A DNA stretch of 64,000 nucleotides from Paenibacillus sinopodophylli (GCF_005930355.1 NZ_VDBO01000002.1:1-64000), one strand, 5' to 3'; counted from the stretch's first letter, positions 6,745 through 16,404 are shown. Program-made: numbers and translations. The notes: a model not told the origin generated them from the sequence alone.

Positions 6745-9462
6745 ATGGCAAATAAAGCATTCCAATCACGTCATTATGATAAAGGAAATTATGCGCTCAG
6801 CTATACCGAAATCCCAACTAGCAATCCCGGATTCGAATGGCGAGACGGCATGGTCAGCGGAAATGGCCTGAACGGCTATATTACCTCAGGTTCACCGTAT
6901 AATGATTGTTTTATTTTCCAAAATATATGGTTCAACTATCCTTCCAGCCATCCGAGGACGATTCCAGAGGAGCTGCCAAGCCAGCTGACCGAAGCTAGAT
7001 ATAATGTTTTTAACCAAAATGATCAATGGGAAGTTGCGTTCCCGGATGGCACGAAAAGAAGCAGAACTTTTTTTTATAGCTATCACCCAGGTCATCAGCT
7101 TCGGCTTGGTATGTCTAATCAAGGGAATGTAAGTGATTATGAACGTTGGACCAATTACGAAACAGCAGAGACCGGTGTGCGATACGCCGACGAGAACGGC
7201 ATATGGATTCGAACTTCTTTCACTTCAAGAGCAGATCATGTATCGATTACAAGAATCGAACATTCTTCGGCCAACGCCAAAATTAACATGACGATCTCCA
7301 TCGATGATATTGAAGCGATGTGTAGGGCTAAGGATGGCACTTCCGAAGTTACGGCGCTGCAGTACAAAAAGCTGGTAGACTCTGATGCCTCTTATATCGC
7401 GCAGGTTGCACATTATCCATCCTATTCGGGAAGCGAGCTAATAGATGGCGGTTACGCAGGGCTGACGCAGGTCATCGTTGTAAACGGCACCAAGAAGAGA
7501 ATTCTTCTTCCAGATACGCATGAACGGATGAACGTCGGTCCCGAGCGGAATCCAGCCATTCAAATCAATAGTGCGGATGCTGTTTATTTAATTACGCAAT
7601 GTGAACGAACTCATCGAATGGGTTTAATCGAAGATTTTGCAGGAATGACGGGTTATGATATCGTGGATCATTTGTTTGGAATGACGAATGCAGTAGCGTC
7701 CAAATATAAAGATGCGTCTGGTCAATTCGATTATGCTGCTGCTCTTGAGCCGCATGCGCTACAACATGCTGCTGAATATAATGCCGTCAGCTTGAACATT
7801 GACAGTGATGAAGTGGATAAGCAAGCGGACAATTTGACATTGATCTGTGCGCAAAAAGCGACGACGGATAAGGTTAATCGAGCATTTCTGGAGCAAGCGT
7901 ACAATCAGGGGCGGTATGCCATGATCTGCTGTAGCGGCTATAGTGCGCCCCGCTTGTACGGTTTGTGGACCGGCGAATGGAATCCTGGCTGGCGAGGTAT
8001 TTACACGCTTGATGCCAATGTTAATCTACAGGTGGCAGCAATGAATACGAGTCATTTGACGGAAGCACAGCTTGGCTATATTACATTCTTTTTGAGGAAC
8101 GCGCCAGATTTCGCATATAACGCCCGGATGGCGTACGGTATGCATGATGCTCTGCAGGTTTCGGTCAACTCTGATGGAGATCGGGCGATGCACGTGGAAT
8201 ACGATAATGACTATCCGTTTCAATATTGGAATGCAGGTGCAAGCTGGTGTTTGCTGCCTATTTATGAATATTGGCAATGTTATGGTAACCGTCAAATTCC
8301 GATTCACGCTAACATGAGACTGCATGAGCTGCAGCCGCTTCTAGGCGTCAATGATGGTGGGCTGAGCGATGAACAATTTAAACAACTATTAAGCAGAGGA
8401 TATTTGGACCTAGAGAGGGAAATATTGCTTCCACTGCTCACCAAACAGGCCAACTTCTGGGAACAAATCTGCACACCGGAATACTACACGGATATAGACG
8501 GTCATGCCTGTTATCAGATCGGCAAAACATCTTTGCTGCCAGGTGAATTGTATATGATTATTCCGGGCTATTCACCAGAAAATAATCCAATCGGCTACAC
8601 CAGCACAATTACGGCCAACGCTGTAATGGATATTTCGGCTGCACGAGACGGCCTGCATATGGTCATTGAGCTGGAAAAAGCCGTCAGACGCGAAGGCGGC
8701 GAATCCGCGATTGCCAAATGGGAACAATTGCGGAAGCAGCTGCCGGATTATAAATATGATGTTGATGGCGCTTTGCGCGAATGGGCGATGACCGAATATA
8801 CGGAGAATAACAACCACCGACATTTAAGTCATTTGTATGTGGCATGGCCGGCCTATGAAACGCAAAATGATGACAGATTAGCAGAAGCCGCCAAGATTGC
8901 GCTAGAGAATAGAGATAAATATAACACGCAGGACGCGACAGCGGGACATGGCTGGGTGCACAAGGCTTTGGTTAACGCGCGGCTTAAAAACGGCGATGGC
9001 GTACTCGCTTCATTACTGCCGATGTTGACGGGGAACGGTTATTATACCTCACTCATGACGGATCATGATACGAACCGAAGAAACCATACTTACTGTACAG
9101 ATACGGCATTCGGCGCCGTGGGAGCTGTTAATGAGGCTTTGTTATTCTCGAATACCGGCGAGATTGAGCTTCTTCCCGCATTGCCTTCCGATTGGAAGGC
9201 GGGTTCCGTTCAAGGACTGATGGCAAGGACCAGAGTTGAGGTCAAGTCGCTTGCTTGGGATGTAGAGAAGCGAGAAGTGTGCGCTACATTGGGCTCCAAT
9301 ACGAACGATAACGTATTTAAATTAAAATTAGGGATTCCTTGGCAGACAGCCATGGTTAACAGCTCCGTTGTAACGGTGATCAAGGATGGACGGAGTCCTT
9401 ACCTTGTCCTTAACTTGAGCAAGGATAACGATGTTATCGTTACATTTCAGCTGGAGCTTTAA
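6745..9462 (+). CDS. GH95-family glycoside hydrolase (alpha-L-fucosidase-like), intracellular
   Basis: A 905-residue enzyme with an N-terminal beta-sandwich, an (alpha/alpha)6 barrel and a C-terminal sandwich, the GH95 layout. The catalytic residues known for GH95 can be placed: paired Asn N425 and N427 in DANVNLQ, the general acid E612 in YSPENNP, and D786 in TDTAFG. HRHLSHLYVAWP is another family hallmark. GH95 enzymes release alpha-L-fucose or alpha-L-galactose from plant and host glycans by inversion. There is no signal peptide, so it should act on imported oligosaccharides. The ribosome site AGGAGG is well placed. The convergent AraC gene overlaps its last four bases. No transporter is adjacent. 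Confidence 0.88.
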   Translation: MANKAFQSRHYDKGNYALSYTEIPTSNPGFEWRDGMVSGNGLNGYITSGSPYNDCFIFQNIWFNYPSSHPRTIPEELPSQLTEARYNVFNQNDQWEVAFPDGTKRSRTFFYSYHPGHQLRLGMSNQGNVSDYERWTNYETAETGVRYADENGIWIRTSFTSRADHVSITRIEHSSANAKINMTISIDDIEAMCRAKDGTSEVTALQYKKLVDSDASYIAQVAHYPSYSGSELIDGGYAGLTQVIVVNGTKKRILLPDTHERMNVGPERNPAIQINSADAVYLITQCERTHRMGLIEDFAGMTGYDIVDHLFGMTNAVASKYKDASGQFDYAAALEPHALQHAAEYNAVSLNIDSDEVDKQADNLTLICAQKATTDKVNRAFLEQAYNQGRYAMICCSGYSAPRLYGLWTGEWNPGWRGIYTLDANVNLQVAAMNTSHLTEAQLGYITFFLRNAPDFAYNARMAYGMHDALQVSVNSDGDRAMHVEYDNDYPFQYWNAGASWCLLPIYEYWQCYGNRQIPIHANMRLHELQPLLGVNDGGLSDEQFKQLLSRGYLDLEREILLPLLTKQANFWEQICTPEYYTDIDGHACYQIGKTSLLPGELYMIIPGYSPENNPIGYTSTITANAVMDISAARDGLHMVIELEKAVRREGGESAIAKWEQLRKQLPDYKYDVDGALREWAMTEYTENNNHRHLSHLYVAWPAYETQNDDRLAEAAKIALENRDKYNTQDATAGHGWVHKALVNARLKNGDGVLASLLPMLTGNGYYTSLMTDHDTNRRNHTYCTDTAFGAVGAVNEALLFSNTGEIELLPALPSDWKAGSVQGLMARTRVEVKSLAWDVEKREVCATLGSNTNDNVFKLKLGIPWQTAMVNSSVVTVIKDGRSPYLVLNLSKDNDVIVTFQLEL

Positions 9463-10343
9463 ATCTGCTTTCGATAGGAACGAGGCGTTCGTGCGTAATG
9501 CTTCTTGAAATTTTGACTGAAATGTTCAAGCGTCGCGAAGCCTGTACGTTCGGCGATCTGGCTAATCGTTAATGACGTTGTTGTGAGTAGATAAGCTGCC
9601 GCACTCATTCTGGCCAGTTGTCGTTTATGTGTGAAAGTCTTGCCATAGCGTTCTTTAAGCGTTCTTTCCGTTTGTCTCGCGCTAAGCCCAAGCTTGTCTG
9701 CCAATGCTTGAATCGTTATCGTTGCATATTCGTATAGAAAGCAGTGCTCGATGATTACGAGTCGATTATCGTCAAGCGTCTTTTGCTTTGCGAGTTGAAG
9801 TGAAGGCTGGTTGTTCGTATAATTTCGAACAAGCTTAATAATAATTTGCTCGATAATCCCGGTTACGATGGAATGATACCCGATAAATTGATTTTCAGTC
9901 TCGTAAGCAAGCTGCTCGAATAACGGCAATAATTGCTGATGATCTTGCCCGAGCCAGAACGGGGTACGAAGGATGAGTTCCGCCATTTGTGCTTCGTCTT
10001 GTTCGCTCGATGATTGGCTGCCTATCGGTGAGCTGCCGCCAATGACTTCAAAGCAGATGCAATACTCAGCCATTGGATCTTCAGGATTCGTAATCTGCTC
10101 GTGTACAATTTCGGGACCAGTCATAAATAAGGAATTGGATGATAGCGGGAATTTGGTCCCGTTAGCAACCAGTGTTCCTTGCCCATGCGGTATGAAATGA
10201 AGCTCATAGCTTTTGTTGCTATGCGCATGCTCCTGAATGGAATCATTGAAATAGCCGAATTTCACATATAGGATGTTCAATGTCAGAACGCCAAATGGAA
10301 TTTTAACATCCAGATGGTCCATGTGAATGGGAGGGAGTTTCAT
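9459..10343 (-). CDS. AraC-family transcriptional regulator
   Basis: The 294-residue protein has an N-terminal cupin-like ligand domain (HSNKSYELHFIPHGQGTLVANG region, residues 40-65) and a C-terminal double helix-turn-helix (residues ~200-292, ending FATLEHFSQNFKKHYARTPRSYRK). The start has GGAGG upstream. It is convergent with the GH95 gene, overlapping by four bases, and probably controls sugar use, possibly that gene. Its promoter faces the FAD oxidase gene across a ~170-base divergent region. Confidence 0.88.
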   Translation of the reverse strand: MKLPPIHMDHLDVKIPFGVLTLNILYVKFGYFNDSIQEHAHSNKSYELHFIPHGQGTLVANGTKFPLSSNSLFMTGPEIVHEQITNPEDPMAEYCICFEVIGGSSPIGSQSSSEQDEAQMAELILRTPFWLGQDHQQLLPLFEQLAYETENQFIGYHSIVTGIIEQIIIKLVRNYTNNQPSLQLAKQKTLDDNRLVIIEHCFLYEYATITIQALADKLGLSARQTERTLKERYGKTFTHKRQLARMSAAAYLLTTTSLTISQIAERTGFATLEHFSQNFKKHYARTPRSYRKQI

Positions 10344-10511
10344 GTTTGCGGCCTCCGTTTCTTTGTTTCATCATACCGTTGCCGCCATGCATCAGCAATA
10401 AAACTTTATTTTGATTCATTGGCCCATTCCCTGCACGAATGCCTTTCATACGATATACGGTATCTTATGCAACGTTCAGTGCAATCATTTGCTCAAAGGG
10501 AGTTGTGGTTA

Positions 10512-11879
10512 TTGAAACCAAGAACGAAGCTTACTGGGCGTGTTGTTTTTAGAGGGAATTCGGGTTATGAATCCGCACGTAAAAACTGGGACCCCCATAC
10601 GGACAAATTTCCCAAGGTGTTTGTGTTTGCCCAAAGGACTCAAGATGTGGCGAACGCGATCAAGTGGGCACGCGAGAATCATGTACCTATTCGTCCGAGA
10701 AGTGGGAGACATTCATTGGAAGTTAATCTCTCACAGGTTAATGGTGGCATTGTTATCGATGTAAGTGAAATGAAAAAAGTGAAGCTGAATAAACAAAGAG
10801 GTACGGTTGTTGTTGAGACAGGCAATAGAGTGGGAAGAATCGCAAACATGCTTGCACGTCAAGGCTTTATAGCTCCTTTCGGTGACAGCCCTTCTGTTGG
10901 GATCGGCGGAATCACACTCGGTGGGGGAATCGGGCCACTTCAACGATCGATTGGGCTCATTAGCGATAATCTGCTTGCACTTGAAATGGTTGACGCGAAG
11001 GGACGCGTTATTCGTGCCAACAGAAAGTGTAACTCAGACCTATTATGGGCTTCCCGAGGGGGCGGCGGTGGAAACTTTGGCGTATACACAAAGTACAAAT
11101 TCAAAGTACATCGCGCTCCTGCCAAGGCTACCGTTTATCGTATTACTTGGCCGTGGAATCAGTTCGAAGAGGTGCTCAAAGCTTGGCAGAAATGGTCTCC
11201 TTACGTCAACAACAAACTAGGCAGTGAATTATCAATTGGACCGAAAAAAGGCGGAAACGTCACGATGGAAGGATTGTTTCTGGGATCAAAAACGGAGGCT
11301 ATTCGCCTATTAAAGCCCGTTACGAGTGTAGGAACCCCCACAAACACAATCATACGGTTGTTGCCTTATAGAGAAGCAGTTCATTTTTTATTGCCTCCAG
11401 ATCCGGTGCTTACTCAAAGGTACAGCAATCAGTTCTCTTCTGGTTTCGCTAAGAAGCCATTTCCTGATAAGGCCATTAAAGCGATGCGTCAATTTTTGGA
11501 AAACGTTGAGGGAGAGTTCGCAGGCTTCTTTTTCCTGAATTGGGGTGGAGCTGTGAGTCGTAAATCGCCTCGATCAACGGCATTCTACTGGCGTAAAGCA
11601 AAATTTTATGTGGAATGGAACAGCTCATGGTTGAAGCAATCTGAAGCTGCTAAAAATATTGCCATCGTTCGCCAAACACGCCGTAAGCTGCAGCCCTTTA
11701 TCGTAGGCTCCTATATAAACGTTCCAGACCAAGGAATCAAAGATTCGGGAGCGGTTTATTATGGAGCTAATTTCCCAAGATTACGGAAAATAAAAGCTAA
11801 ATATGACCCGGGAAATGTTTTTAGAAATCCACAAAGCATTCCTCCGGCATATAGAGCAATAGATAAGTCATCATGCTAA
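10512..11879 (+). CDS. FAD-linked oxidase of the berberine-bridge-enzyme-like type
   Basis: The open frame begins at 10314, but that part overlaps the divergent AraC gene and lacks family similarity. A TTG at 10512 with AAAGGGAG nine bases upstream gives MKPRTKLTGRVV, which fits the start of Bacillus YgaK-like oxidases, so I use it (455 residues). An FAD_binding_4 domain covers residues ~15-190, with the PRSGRHS loop holding the His normally bonded to FAD and the GGITLGGGIG flavin motif. The Cys used for a second covalent bond in plant BBEs is absent (GDSPSVGIGG). The C-terminus ends in the BBE motif YYGANFPRLRKIKAKYDPGNVF. The substrate is unknown, probably an oligosaccharide or secondary metabolite. 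Confidence 0.85.
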   Translation: MKPRTKLTGRVVFRGNSGYESARKNWDPHTDKFPKVFVFAQRTQDVANAIKWARENHVPIRPRSGRHSLEVNLSQVNGGIVIDVSEMKKVKLNKQRGTVVVETGNRVGRIANMLARQGFIAPFGDSPSVGIGGITLGGGIGPLQRSIGLISDNLLALEMVDAKGRVIRANRKCNSDLLWASRGGGGGNFGVYTKYKFKVHRAPAKATVYRITWPWNQFEEVLKAWQKWSPYVNNKLGSELSIGPKKGGNVTMEGLFLGSKTEAIRLLKPVTSVGTPTNTIIRLLPYREAVHFLLPPDPVLTQRYSNQFSSGFAKKPFPDKAIKAMRQFLENVEGEFAGFFFLNWGGAVSRKSPRSTAFYWRKAKFYVEWNSSWLKQSEAAKNIAIVRQTRRKLQPFIVGSYINVPDQGIKDSGAVYYGANFPRLRKIKAKYDPGNVFRNPQSIPPAYRAIDKSSC

Positions 11880-11907
11880 TGATTCACTCAATCAATTGCT
11901 TATATGC

Positions 11908-11946
11908 AAGCTGCCCTGAAATGGAGAAGGGCAGCTTCTTTTTTTT
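11908..11946 (+). terminator. Rho-independent terminator of the FAD oxidase gene
   Basis: Perfect 10-base arms AAGCTGCCCT and AGGGCAGCTT are followed by C and a run of T. Confidence 0.9.
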
Positions 11947-12109
11947 GAATAAAACGTTTAGAAGATTAGCTCTCCTCGGCATACGTATTGCATCGATTCA
12001 TTCTTCTTGAAGTAAAGCGAAGCTGTACCGTAATGATTCGTATATTCGGGATTATCTTCCTATTATAAGATTTCTTCTACCACATAAGCGGGCTTCATAA
12101 ACTCGCTTT

Positions 12110-13321
12110 TTATGAACCAGTACCTGCCTTGGTTGTTCTTTTCTCTGTGAAAAAGTAACCCAAAGCTAAGATCGGCAACAGGGTGCCAATGAGTGAGGTG
12201 AGCTTCCATCCCCCGAGGGTATAGGACCACCCTCCCAAAGATGATCCGAAAGCGCCGCCTAGAAAGAAAATGGACATGAATAGTCCGTTTAACCGTCCTC
12301 TCGCTTCACTGCCCAATGAGTAGATCGCACGTTGACCAATGACAAGATTACCGGAAACGGCCATGTCGAGAGTAAATGCGGATATAAAGAGTAGAATAAG
12401 TGCAAGCATGGAATTGCTATGGAACAGATGTATGAGCAAAAAAGATAAGGCGGCTATAATCATAGCGAGCCCAGTTAACCATTTGTCCCAGCCTTTATCC
12501 GCTAATCTTCCAGCTATTGGCGCAGCGATAGCTCCGCCTACACCAACTAATGCAAACCATGCAATGTCACTCTGGGACATACTGAACTGATTGGCCAAAT
12601 GGATAGGAACGACGGTCCAAAATAGGCTAAAAGCTCCAAATAAACAAGCTTGATAGAGTGCGCGGCGTCGCAGGATAGGCGTTTGTCGTAACAATGTGCC
12701 TAAAGAGAGAATTAGTGCTCCATAGCGTACTGTAGGAGATGGCTTGCGTTCTGGAAGAATCAACGAAAGAAGAGCAGTCAACAAAGAAATAACGATGGCA
12801 GATAAAACAAAAATGGCTCTCCAGCCCCAAATACTAGTGATAAAGCTTGCTAATGGCCGAGCAAACATAATTCCGAGTAAAAGGCCGCTCATTACATTAC
12901 CGACCGCATGTCCACGCTGATCTTCAGACGCTAAAGAGGCAGCAAAGGGCACTAGAATTTGAGCGACTACTGATCCAATTCCAATAAACAGAGATGCGAT
13001 CATAAACAAGGGAGCATTAGGCGTGAATGCGGCAGTTAGCAGCGCGACGATCGCAACCGTAAGCATGATAACGGTGAGACGCCGATTCTCAATAACATCG
13101 CTTAGCGGTACGATGAACAGCAGCCCAATTACATAACCGATTTGAGTGACGGTAACAATGAGTCCTGCTGCCGTAGAATGAAGTCCCAATGCATCGCTGA
13201 TTGGCCCTACAAGAGTTTGGGCGTAATAAAGGTTAGCGACGATAAGGCCGCACGCGGCGGCGAGCAGAAACATCATCCAACTTGAAATGCGGCTGTCTTG
13301 ATAAGATTGTTCTCTTCGCAT
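12110..13321 (-). CDS. MFS efflux transporter (DHA1-like)
   Basis: About 403 residues with twelve predicted membrane helices. The first helix contains FLLAAACGLIVANLYYAQTLVGPIS, typical of putative arabinose/drug efflux MFS proteins, and loop 2-3 reads PLSDVIENRRLTV. The ATG at 13321 lies five bases from GGAGGGA, so I prefer it to the TTG at 13324. It is divergent from a TetR gene with three operators between them, so it is most likely a repressed efflux pump induced by its substrate. The substrate cannot be predicted. Confidence 0.87.
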   Translation of the reverse strand: MRREQSYQDSRISSWMMFLLAAACGLIVANLYYAQTLVGPISDALGLHSTAAGLIVTVTQIGYVIGLLFIVPLSDVIENRRLTVIMLTVAIVALLTAAFTPNAPLFMIASLFIGIGSVVAQILVPFAASLASEDQRGHAVGNVMSGLLLGIMFARPLASFITSIWGWRAIFVLSAIVISLLTALLSLILPERKPSPTVRYGALILSLGTLLRQTPILRRRALYQACLFGAFSLFWTVVPIHLANQFSMSQSDIAWFALVGVGGAIAAPIAGRLADKGWDKWLTGLAMIIAALSFLLIHLFHSNSMLALILLFISAFTLDMAVSGNLVIGQRAIYSLGSEARGRLNGLFMSIFFLGGAFGSSLGGWSYTLGGWKLTSLIGTLLPILALGYFFTEKRTTKAGTGS

Positions 13322-13340
13322 CAAAATCCCTCCAATTAAA

Positions 13341-13452
13341 TACTGAACGTATCGTTTTGTAATTATATTCTAAATAATATACTGAACGTATCGTTTTGTA
13401 AATACCTTTTGTTTAATTTGTTTTTTTTGTATACTGAACGTATCGATTATTA
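13341..13452. promoter_or_regulatory. Three TetR operator copies between MFS and TetR genes
   Basis: The block TACTGAACGTATCG occurs at 13341, 13380 and 13432. Copies 1 and 2 extend to a 21-base imperfect palindrome with arms TACTGAACG and CGTTTTGTA around TAT. Copy 3 keeps the left arm and has CGATTATTA on the right. The spacings are 39 and 52 bases. They cover the space between two divergent starts, so they are the likely binding sites of the adjacent TetR protein. Confidence 0.85.
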
Positions 13453-13490
13453 ATTCATTGGTTCGAAATAGATAACAAAGGATGATTAAC

Positions 13491-14069
13491 ATGCAGGTCA
13501 AGAGAGGTCGCCCGCGCAATATGGAAACGCAAAACGCGATTCTGACTACTTCCTATGATTTATTGTTGGAAGCGGGCTTCGGATCGGTTACAGTAGAAAA
13601 AATAGCTGAGCGTGCCAAGGTCAGCAAAGCTACGATTTATAAGTGGTGGCCAAACAAAGCTGCTGTAGTCATGGACGGTTTTCTATCCGCTGCTTCTGCA
13701 AGACTACCTGTGCCGGATACAGGCTCAGTATTCCAGGATGTATTAGAGCATGCCACAAATATGGCCAGATTTATGCATACCCGCGAGGGCTCTATTTTTC
13801 TTCAAATCATAGGTGAAGGTCAAGTTGATTCTGCGCTGGCCGAAGCCTATCGAACAAGATATATTCAGCCTCGGCGGCAAGAGGTTAATGATATTTTGGA
13901 GCAGGGAAATCTGCGTGGAGAGCTGAAGAAGAACATTGATATTGCATTATGCATAGACCTCATTTATGGACCAATTTTCTATCGTTTGTTAGTTACGGGT
14001 GATTCGCCAGACGATCATTATGTAAGGCAGCTGGTCACTCAGGTCATTGATGGAATACGTTCGATTTGA
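13491..14069 (+). CDS. TetR/AcrR-family repressor
   Basis: A 192-residue protein with an N-terminal helix-turn-helix (GFGSVTVEKIAERAKVSKATIYKWWPNK) and an all-helical ligand domain of the TetR_C_11 kind. The ATG at 13491 has AAAGGA eight bases upstream; the earlier ATG at 13482 overlaps that site. It probably represses itself and the divergent MFS pump through the three operators. Confidence 0.88.
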   Translation: MQVKRGRPRNMETQNAILTTSYDLLLEAGFGSVTVEKIAERAKVSKATIYKWWPNKAAVVMDGFLSAASARLPVPDTGSVFQDVLEHATNMARFMHTREGSIFLQIIGEGQVDSALAEAYRTRYIQPRRQEVNDILEQGNLRGELKKNIDIALCIDLIYGPIFYRLLVTGDSPDDHYVRQLVTQVIDGIRSI

Positions 14070-14189
14070 AACAGATTGGGAATGAGTTAGTCAAGGTCGA
14101 CCTAGGAGGAGTTCACCAATCATGATAGGTGAACATCGTTTACAGCGATGAGGTCAGGGGGTCGAACTTGATAGGCTCCATACGCAAAA

Positions 14190-14236
14190 AAGCCTTTAAA
14201 CACTGGAAATTCCATGTGTTTAAAGGCTTGAAATTT
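14190..14236. terminator. Bidirectional terminator between TetR and the saccharopine-dehydrogenase-like gene
   Basis: Perfect 14-base arms AAGCCTTTAAACAC and GTGTTTAAAGGCTT with a 12-base loop; A-run on the left and T-rich run on the right. It serves two convergent genes. Confidence 0.9.
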
Positions 14237-14345
14237 TTCTTCAATTGCATGGCGCTTCACTATCTGTTATGAAACTTTCCTAAAATCTGCTTTCCATCTG
14301 TTTATGCGAAGCAGGGAAGGCCATCATGTTGGTATAGATGTACGA

Positions 14346-15422
14346 CTAGGATATAAGAACGCCATATTGTTCGAAAAAATCGATAATTGCATGGGAGTCC
14401 ATGCTTCCACCTAGCAGGTCTTCCGGATAATAAATGCCTGGAGCAAGCGGCTCAGTATCTGATGCCCGCAATAGCTTTTCTGCTTGAACTGCGGCACCAA
14501 GAGCGGTGAGATGAGTCTGACCAATCGGATCAGAAATTCCCATTCTTCGTTCGACCCAGCGCCCATTATGATCAAGGCCTTTTAGATGAATAACGATATG
14601 ATGTGCACTGCCAGTGCCTGGATTGTAGAGCAGTCTTCGTCTTAGCGTACGGAATCGTTCCCCACTAATTAACTTCCACAGCCCACTCTTAATCATCCCA
14701 ACAAGCGCGTAGGTAGATGCCTTGCTGTCGAATGTAATGCGGAAACTGGCAGAGTCGATGTGGTTAGGCTTGAGCAGGGTAACATGATCAGGCGTGTCGA
14801 GTCGATAGCACTTTGCTGTATATCCGTTCGGGAATTGGACGTTGACCGGATCTGTCATTGGAAATACAAGGCGATTGCCTTTCGGTTCCGTAATATGGAA
14901 TGGAATATTCATACGATCCATATACGCTGCTGAGTCTGGTCCTGCTTTATCCCGAAGAGAATAAAGCGCATGAATTTGGATGGAAACGTTTTTCAGAGAA
15001 GCTGAGTACAACATAGCGAACAGTGAAGCCGTTCCCGCCATCCATCCGGAAGATAGAACGACAGGAGCATGCAGCTCCTTGCTCTCCAATTTAGTGGCCG
15101 ATTGCTGGAATATCTCTGTCCAACGTGTAAGGTCGATGAGTGGAATCTTTCTCCTAACGGCAGACAGAAGTAGTCTATCCTCTAGATCGTTGACTGCATT
15201 AATGATCAGCGACACATGTTCTCCAGTATGAACTAGAGGATCATCCGCATTGTTATCTACTACGATCGTTTGGACCCGCGCAGACTGGAAGGGTACTGCT
15301 TTTCCCGCGGTTCTTCCTCCAAGTGCAATATTCAGATTGGGGTGTCGGTCATGCAATAACTGGGCAATCTGCCGGCCTACTTCACCGTATCCTCCTACAA
15401 TAAGCACCAATTGGTTATTCAT
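14346..15422 (-). CDS. Saccharopine-dehydrogenase-like NAD(P)-binding protein
   Basis: A 358-residue soluble protein. The N-terminus has a Rossmann nucleotide motif GGYGEVGRQIA (residues 10-20) with ALGGRTAGKA next, and the second half follows the saccharopine-dehydrogenase-like fold. The start has the ribosome site CGGAGGTTGAT. The true substrate is unknown; such proteins act as reductases on varied substrates. An ArsR repressor gene lies immediately upstream on the same strand, and TTAAATGTTTAA sites overlap the promoter, so expression is probably derepressed by the ArsR ligand. Confidence 0.78.
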   Translation of the reverse strand: MNNQLVLIVGGYGEVGRQIAQLLHDRHPNLNIALGGRTAGKAVPFQSARVQTIVVDNNADDPLVHTGEHVSLIINAVNDLEDRLLLSAVRRKIPLIDLTRWTEIFQQSATKLESKELHAPVVLSSGWMAGTASLFAMLYSASLKNVSIQIHALYSLRDKAGPDSAAYMDRMNIPFHITEPKGNRLVFPMTDPVNVQFPNGYTAKCYRLDTPDHVTLLKPNHIDSASFRITFDSKASTYALVGMIKSGLWKLISGERFRTLRRRLLYNPGTGSAHHIVIHLKGLDHNGRWVERRMGISDPIGQTHLTALGAAVQAEKLLRASDTEPLAPGIYYPEDLLGGSMDSHAIIDFFEQYGVLIS

Positions 15423-15437
15423 AAGATCAACCTCCGA

Positions 15438-15457
15438 TTAAATGTTTAAATGTTTAA
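15438..15457. promoter_or_regulatory. Probable ArsR operator in front of the saccharopine-dehydrogenase-like gene
   Basis: Two overlapping palindromes of the form TTAAA-TG-TTTAA run through 15438-15457. The related palindrome GTTTAA-N4-TTAAAC stands in front of the ArsR gene. Confidence 0.65.
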
Positions 15458-15516
15458 TTTATTTAACGCTTTGTGTTGAAAAAAAGGAATGACATGTACT
15501 AGCCAGATTAATGGTA

Positions 15517-15837
15517 TTAGTACTTGCATTCCTCTTCTACGAAATGGACTAGCTGCTTCATAAGCGTAATCGCTTCGTCGAACTCAAGCCGGTAGAACAT
15601 CTCGGTTCCTTTTTTCTGAACTGTAATTAACCCAGCTTGCCGTAATATTTTCAGGTGATGAGAGACGGTAGGGCGTGACATAGGAATATGCTCTGCGATC
15701 TGCGTCACGTTCATACTCTCTTTATCGATCAGTAGCGATATGATCTGCTGACGAATGGGATCTCCCAAGCCTACAAAGTAAGGGCTCAAATTCTCAAAAA
15801 TATGGATGGCCTTCTGATTACCGATAAATTCGCTCAT
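15517..15837 (-). CDS. ArsR-family winged-helix regulator
   Basis: A 106-residue protein with the ArsR winged helix (LGDPIRQQIISLLIDKESMNVTQIAEHIPMSRPTVSHHLKILRQAGLI, residues ~22-72). The metal-site ELCVCDL motif of classic ArsR/SmtB sensors is absent, so it probably senses something other than metal. The start is ATG with GGAGTG upstream. It is in tandem with the saccharopine-dehydrogenase-like gene and likely controls both through TTTAA-rich palindromes. Confidence 0.88.
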   Translation of the reverse strand: MSEFIGNQKAIHIFENLSPYFVGLGDPIRQQIISLLIDKESMNVTQIAEHIPMSRPTVSHHLKILRQAGLITVQKKGTEMFYRLEFDEAITLMKQLVHFVEEECKY

Positions 15838-15855
15838 GGCACACTCCGTTATAAG

Positions 15856-15871
15856 GTTTAATTGCTTAAAC
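15856..15871. promoter_or_regulatory. Probable ArsR autoregulatory operator
   Basis: Perfect inverted repeat GTTTAA-TTGC-TTAAAC, 19 bases upstream of the ArsR start. It resembles the sites at 15438-15457. Confidence 0.65.
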
Positions 15872-16221
15872 GTATTATATTGCAGTTCAGATTAGAAAGC
15901 AAATCGTTGTTGCGCTTGCATATTTGAGTCATCGATCAGGGCGATTTCATTCACTCTAAGATGATCCCAGCACTGGTGATTACGCCAACTTCTGCTAGTG
16001 CATAGGAAGATGGTTGGCATCCTCAAGAGGGGGGATTGCAATTGCTGCTTCTTATTCGACACTGGTGACATGTAATAGGTAGGAGGTATTCTTTATTAAG
16101 GAGAGTAAACGCAAGAGGTGCCAACGAACAAGCAGTGAATTAACACCGTATGGATGGTTTTCCTGCATTAAAATTATCCGCCAATTATGAGTTGCTGTGC
16201 TAGTGAGGCCAGGTGGTTCTC

Positions 16222-16404
16222 TAACGGACGTCAGTGAACCTTATACTCCCATATAGAGTGAAAATTCTATTTAACGGTCATCAGAGCACCTTACAACATA
16301 ATTTACCCATCTCAAGTAGTGATTAATAGGTTTAAGCATCTCTAGTGTCCGTTAACCGTCAAACTTTCCCTCTAAGATTCTCTAAGTTGCGTTCATGACC
16401 GTTA
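16222..16404. repeat. Four copies of a 22-base element forming a large inverted repeat
   Basis: Copies beginning TAACGG and ending CTTA lie at 16222-16243 and 16272-16293 on the + strand and at 16333-16354 and 16383-16404 on the - strand. Pairwise matches are 16 to 18 of 22. The step within each pair is exactly 50 bases. The fourth copy lies inside the 3' coding end of the next gene. The rest of 15872-16221 shows no gene or recognisable site. Confidence 0.75.

Noticed and set aside
10314..10511. N-terminal extension of the FAD oxidase
   Set aside because: It overlaps the divergent AraC start, has no ribosome site and does not match the family; the TTG at 10512 is better.
13341..13452. Short CRISPR-like array
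   Set aside because: Only three copies of a 14-base core with unequal spacing between divergent genes; they are operators.
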